A stretch of 64,000 bases of DNA from Epiperipatus broadwayi (taxonomy: Eukaryota > Onychophora > Udeonychophora > Euonychophora > Peripatidae). The stretch is from positions 4,487,717-4,551,716 of the forward strand of contig JAQFVV010000056.1 in assembly GCA_028023455.1 (NCBI GenBank). Reading direction: 5' to 3'. The notes below the pieces were generated by a model. That model searched no databases. It was not told the DNA's origin and saw nothing but the letters and a program-made list of their open reading frames with translations. Numbering within the stretch: the first letter of the stretch is position 1; every line of letters begins with the position of its first letter. Position numbers and translations under genes: made by a program. Below are positions 59,643 to 64,000 of the stretch, in pieces.

Positions 59643-61004
59643 TTAGTAACAATTCCATCTTTTTTTTCTTATTGCAGATATAAATTTCCTACCAACACCA
59701 AAATGTTGTTTTACTTTCTTAAGACTTTTATTTTCTTCTACAGCTTTCCTTGCTAGTTCACAGTTATACTTTCTTATATCATTTTCAACCCTTTTCCACA
59801 CCATTTTACAAAATTTGAGATATTCAATTCTTTTTAATGCATCATTTTTGTATATCTTCAAATTTCTTCTTTTCTTCATAAATTCTCTAGTCTCAGTAGA
59901 AATTTTATTGGTCAATTGCTGCTTTTTTCTACCAGCTATCTTTGTTGCAGTATTTAAAAGTGTATCAGTTATTTTCGTATTAATTTCATTCAAATCTGAA
60001 TCATATTCAAAATCTACTAATACTTAAAACCGATTTGTAAGTTCTAATTTAAATTCATTAGAATGTTTCTGAAGATTAGGAATATCAACTGTAAACATTG
60101 TTTTTCTTAATAATTTTTGTCTCTCTAGTTTTACATTAACACGTATCTTACACCTTACTAATCGATGATCACTTCCTGGCTTGAATTTATTAAGAACATT
60201 ACAATTTTGAAATATGTATTTCCTGTTAGTCAAAATATAATCTAATTCTGCTGTATCTTCATTTGGATGCTTCCATGTCCATTTCCTTTTAACATTTTTC
60301 TCAAAAAATGAAGTCATAATATAAAGTTTTTCTTTTTCTGCAAACTTCACAAGTGTATGTCCTCTCTCATTTCTATTACCATAACCAAAATTACCTATAG
60401 CACTTTTATCTTTCATTTGTTTACCAATTCTAGCATTAAAGTCTCCCATAAAAATTTTTAAATGTTGTTTACTCTGATCAAAAGCCTTTTATACATCCAT
60501 ATAAAAATCTTCTACTACTTCCTCACCATGGGAACTTGTTGGGGCATAAACCTGAATTATATGCATTTGGTGTCTGCTATTAAGTTGTATAACTAATTTT
60601 GCCACTCTGTCCGATACACCATCAATCTCCACAATATTGTTTTTCCACTTTTTATTTATAATGAATCCTACTCCACTTGTATTTCCAATATTTGTGCCTT
60701 TATAATAGAGTATATGTCCACTTTTTAAATCAATTGTCTCTTCACCTTTTCTTCTAACTTCACAAAGTCCAATAATGTCTCATTTAATATAAGAGAGTTC
60801 TTCTTCTAATTCTTGCAATTTTCCTTCATTTGAAAGTGATCTGCAGTTGTGAGTGCCTAAATAAAAAGTCATCATCAAATGGCAGCCTGGGTCTGCAATC
60901 AGGGGACTCTTAGCACCCAACGCCTTCGGCCACCAACTGCTGCCTTGGTTGGTGACTTTACAGCCTCCTGGGAATAAGGGCCATGCTTTATTTTTGTCTG
61001 TCAT
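59643..61004 (-). pseudogene. RTE endonuclease domain of the near-full-length copy
   Basis: The frame begins at 61,004 (MTDKNKAWPLFPGG), reaches LGTHNCRSLSNEGKLQ (the conserved TxNxR-type strand) and stops near 60,780, where Trp has become TGA. After that the next readable part lies at 60,449-60,024 with MGDFNARIGKQ and GSDHRLVRCK. A TAA near 60,490 replaces a Gln codon present in the other copy. The frame 59,993-59,643 is the linker (KIAGRKKQQLT). The Asn, Glu-region, Asp and His positions are readable as a set, but the ORF is dead. Confidence 0.85.
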
Positions 61005-61327
61005 AATTGTATATATGTATTGGAAAAATATTTATCATTTACACAAACATTCATTCTGCCTTATCAGGCACTGAGAAGAAAGACCATGGTGTTTCTTGAT
61101 CTTAAACTCAGAGGTAAAAAGCCAATAAACTCGCCATGCTGGATAATGTGTGTTGGTGAGCAGCCCATCCATGTTCATATACTATACGAATAATCACAAA
61201 GTAATAACAGCTGCAATGACAAGAACGTATGGAGTGGACATTAGAAATTTGCCCTGCTCGGTTCCTTTAAGGCCTCCAAGAGGAATCAAAGGGTCTCTTT
61301 TCAGTTAATAGCAAACTCCTTTCGGCA

Positions 61328-61330
<3 letters not shown>

Positions 61331-61365
<35 letters not shown>

Positions 61366-61370
61366 GCCCT
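61331..61370. repeat. (AT)n with TTGTGCCC junction
   Basis: The TA tract at 61,331-61,362 ends in TTGTGCCC. Read on the minus strand this is GGGCACAAT(AT)n, the same junction seen at 2.48, 27.49 and 27.56 kb. It separates the RTE 5' end from another sequence. Confidence 0.85.
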
Positions 61371-62070
61371 TGTCTGTAGGTCATAATAAGGTAGATAGGT
61401 CAATTATTAAAAAATTTTAAATTTTAAGTTATATTTGTGTGATATATAAATAATAGTAGGATAATTATATTTTATAGTACAATTTAGAGCTGAAAATACC
61501 TGGTATATAAAAATGTAATAGATTATTTTAAAAGAAAACAGTTAAATAAAGCTTAATTATATTCTTGCTTATGGTTGTAAAAGCTGGCCATATAAAATAA
61601 TACAGCTATAAATAGTTAAAAGTATAGTAATAATTTGAATGTAATATTTTAAAACTAATAAATTAAACAAATGCTATATGCAATGTTATAAATATATTTA
61701 ATAATCAAAATTAATAGAGTATATTTCATTAATAAACTGTGGGATGATGAGAATTATATTTAGTTCTACAAGTTTAAATTATTTTCCAAAATTTTTATAA
61801 AATATATCAGTTTTGGTAATTTAAACCGAGACGTAAATAAAAAATCATTTGATAAAGTTAGTAAACACGTGACTGTATATTATATACCTTCACACACACG
61901 CTTGTTAAAATAATAATAAAGTTTGTGAATTTGAAACTAAATATAATTGCCATCGATCATTAAAGTAAAAGTTAAAGTATTAAATATTGTTTTAATAATT
62001 GTTTTTAAAGTTTAAATAATTTTGGTAAAATTAAAATTGAATTTAAAAATATAGTCTAAATAATATTTTG
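61371..62070. other. No gene seen
   Basis: AT-rich sequence without supported frames. Confidence 0.4.
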
Positions 62071-62075
62071 AGACA

Positions 62076-62260
62076 TGACGTCATCAATTCTTCATTTTTA
62101 AACGTCTATTCTGTTATAAAACTAAACTGGATAAATTTGTTCACGCTAAAATAAAGTTATTAACCAATCAATGGAGGTAAATTAGCAGGCAAAAATATAG
62201 TTTAGACGGAGCGGGAGAAGGAATGTGTAAGTGAAAGAGAAAATAACACATTTTTGTAGC
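62076..62260 (+). promoter_or_regulatory. Promoter-like patch (CRE, CCAAT, GC-rich)
   Basis: TGACGTCA, a full CRE/ATF palindrome, lies at 62,076-62,083. CCAAT lies at 62,164 and GACGGAGCGGGAGAAGG at about 62,204-62,220. The patch is less AT-rich than its surroundings and sits about 350 bases upstream of an ATG-led coding relic. Single motifs occur by chance, so this is only suggestive. Confidence 0.3.
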
Positions 62261-62431
62261 TGATAACACCGTAGCTGGAAAAGTGATATAAATTTAAAAT
62301 TTTGTATTTATTTTAAAAAAGTTCTTCTGTAACATATAATATATTTTGACTGTATTGATATGGATTGCTAATTTAAAAAGTTATCTTACCAGGGAAATTT
62401 ATTCGAATTTAACCAAAAACCTACAGTAGAG

Positions 62432-62981
62432 ATGGAAGTACAAGGGAACATACCTAAATTTATTACCGAAGAAAAAATATTTGGAAATTGTCTTAATACA
62501 GCTTTATTTATGCTCAACCAGAAACTGATTGTTATAACTCAGAAAAATATAAATGGGATGCTACATGAAAACCTAAAAGAGAAGTTACATGCCGTCAGGA
62601 AAAAATTATGACGCAAAATTTATAAGGCTACTTTAAAGTTATTTTGTTCTTCTCTATGGAAAAAATTTAATATGTGTTTTATTATAAAGAAAAATAATGA
62701 TGAAGAGAGAATGTTTATCTTTTAAGGAAAAAACATTATTAAAAATATAGTACAAAAATTTTGAAATAAAGAAAAGTAAAGAAGAATATGAAAGTGCTAT
62801 TATGTATTTTATGGAAAGGAACCGAAAAACTTTATCTAATCAGAGAAAAATATTATAAAGTACTCAATGGAAGAAATGTTTGATTTAAAAATATAAAATT
62901 AAATTACTAAATGAAAATGGATCCATGGAAACAGAAAATTTTAATGAAGATTTAAATAAAGTACCTAAAGATGCATCGTAA
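62432..62981 (+). pseudogene. Unknown coding relic with a 59-codon intact start
   Basis: ATG at 62,432 opens 59 codons to TGA (62,609-62,611). The residues (IPKFITEEKIFGNCLNTALF, LHENLKEKLHAVRKK) look like a true protein. The same frame stays open past the TGA to TAA at 62,723, reading through RKIYKATLKLFCSSLW. After one frameshift, a second frame reads from ~62,763 to TAA at 62,979 with two internal stops (KEEYESAIMYFMERNRK, MKNENGSMETENF-like wording). In all, about 180 codons seem to derive from one reading frame with no intron signs, which fits a retrocopy or a mobile-element gene. I do not recognise the family. The first 59 codons could alternatively be a short functional ORF. Confidence 0.4.
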
Positions 62982-64000
62982 AAGTCGTGCGGGAAAATAT
63001 TAGCAGACAATAGTAAAAGAGAATGCCATGAATTAATAATTATATACAATATTGTGAAAACCAAGGATTGTCGTCTATGAAGATTTATTAAACAGAGCTA
63101 TTGTTTTACTTTAAAGTAGAACATTAAGGGACTGAATGAAGAAATAAAAATATTTTTTTTTTTAGCTTAAATATGAACGGTTCAAGAAAGTCTGGTGAAG
63201 AAGTATCGTAAATATAATTTAAATATTTTTTTTATTGATTATATTTAAAGTATAAATGCTATATTAGATTAGGGAAAACATATAAACATAAATTTAATAA
63301 TAATGAGATTTAAATATAATAGCTTAATAGAATGATAGAAATATTGTTTTAAAAATAAAAAGTATGTATGGAAGTTTTAATATCTACAAGAATTAATGGG
63401 ATGGTGAAGCCTACAGAACACGATCGAGAAGATCAAGATCATTTTGGTAATTTTGGTATTTATTCATAATGCATAATGTATTTTTTTTAGATCATCGATT
63501 GATTAAGAATGATGTGTGAAAGTTTTAAAATTATAAGTACACATTTTATACAACATTAAAACATATTCTGAGATAAGAATAATTTTAAAATATGCATGCA
63601 ATAAGTTATTTCAAGTATAATTAATAGTATAAGTTGTCAAAATAATTGTGTGATTCTTTTGAACTTTCATGTAACAAAGTATTAGATATTTTTAAAATAG
63701 TTTGTATATGATAAATATACGAGAAAAGTAGTAAAAGATTTTCTTAGAGAACAGCTGTATAGTTTTGAAATAAAATGAATTTTATTATTGTTAGAAATGT
63801 AGATAAAAATTTGTCGATGTAATGTATAGAAAAATCTAGAGAAATAAGATCGGATAGTGACTTGGTAGTACTAGTGTAGAGGAAACCAAGATGATGTTTT
63901 GCTAAGAAATAAAAAAAAAAAATAAATAAAGTATTTGGATCATAGTTAGTTTGTGTGATTTCAGTATAGCTAACTAAGCCCTATCACTGAACACATATAT
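62982..64000. other. No supported gene
   Basis: AT-rich sequence with stops in all frames up to the window end. Confidence 0.4.

Larger units (their letters stand above)
58038..61330 (-). mobile_element. Nearly full-length RTE-type LINE (inactive)
   Basis: About 3.3 kb on the minus strand, the usual RTE size. It has a 5' region (61,330-61,005), endonuclease, reverse transcriptase, a C-terminal domain, and a 3' end GATAATGATGAATG followed by (AT)n (58,037-58,019). Both ends touch TA tracts. Many stops and frameshifts inactivate it, but block-wise agreement with 16.6-18.84 kb is high. This copy supplies the 5' and 3' parts missing there. Confidence 0.9.

Noticed and set aside
1-64000. CRISPR array, bacterial operons, prophage or integron
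   Set aside because: No regularly spaced repeats, ribosome-binding sites or dense collinear ORFs were seen. The sequence is eukaryotic in character.

Overview
This is animal, most likely invertebrate, nuclear DNA. It is extremely AT-rich, full of (TA)n microsatellites, and made almost entirely of transposable-element remains. No intact conventional gene lies inside the window and there is no bacterial-style coding density. The lineage cannot be fixed by eye. The mix of RTE-type and other non-LTR elements, a Penelope-like element with a GIY-YIG domain, tRNA-derived SINE-like pieces and hAT remnants would fit a mollusc or another repeat-rich invertebrate. A scaffold gap of exactly 500 N lies at 28,299-28,798.

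Layout: 0-0.7 kb holds the best candidate for a host-gene exon, a 74-base exon encoding a signal peptide between a good splice acceptor and a perfect GTAAGT donor. 0.7-2.43 kb is a direct-plus-inverted repeat array followed by a 225-bp foldback element. 2.47-5.5 kb carries a tRNA-like SINE piece and unclassified, less AT-rich sequence. 8.8-12.8 kb is an eroded minus-strand non-LTR retrotransposon (ORF1, endonuclease, reverse transcriptase and a tandem-repeat 3' UTR). 15.6-16.55 kb is a tandem duplication of a ~470-bp unit. 16.58-18.84 kb is a plus-strand RTE-type LINE cut by (TA)n at both ends. 19.28-19.73 kb is a frameshifted coding stretch that I cannot assign. A ~1-kb dispersed repeat occurs three times in the same orientation (20.4, 31.4 and 37.9 kb). 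21.4-27.5 kb is an AT-rich desert.

32.5-33.0 kb has two weak candidate exons. 33.55-34.02 kb is a short hAT element with terminal inverted repeats, an 8-bp target duplication and a stub of a BED-finger transposase. 34.9-36.0 kb is a second direct/inverted array. 37.5 kb holds a possible exon. 42-46 kb has three more foldback or inverted structures. 46.4-48.9 kb has two old LINE fragments and 51.9-52.6 kb a LINE 3' end. 53.9-55.4 kb is a Penelope-like element. 57.2-58.0 kb is a third foldback array. 58.0-61.3 kb is a nearly full-length minus-strand RTE copy. 62.1-63.0 kb has a promoter-like patch and a pseudogene of unknown family.

The genes do not form a pathway; the common theme is mobile-element turnover. 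Two patterns stand out. First, at least three arrays share the order forward unit, truncated forward unit, inverted unit, and one of them is flanked by a perfect 12-bp direct repeat. Second, unrelated elements repeatedly end in the same junction, ACAAT followed by (AT)n, including a LINE 3' end and a tRNA-like SINE.
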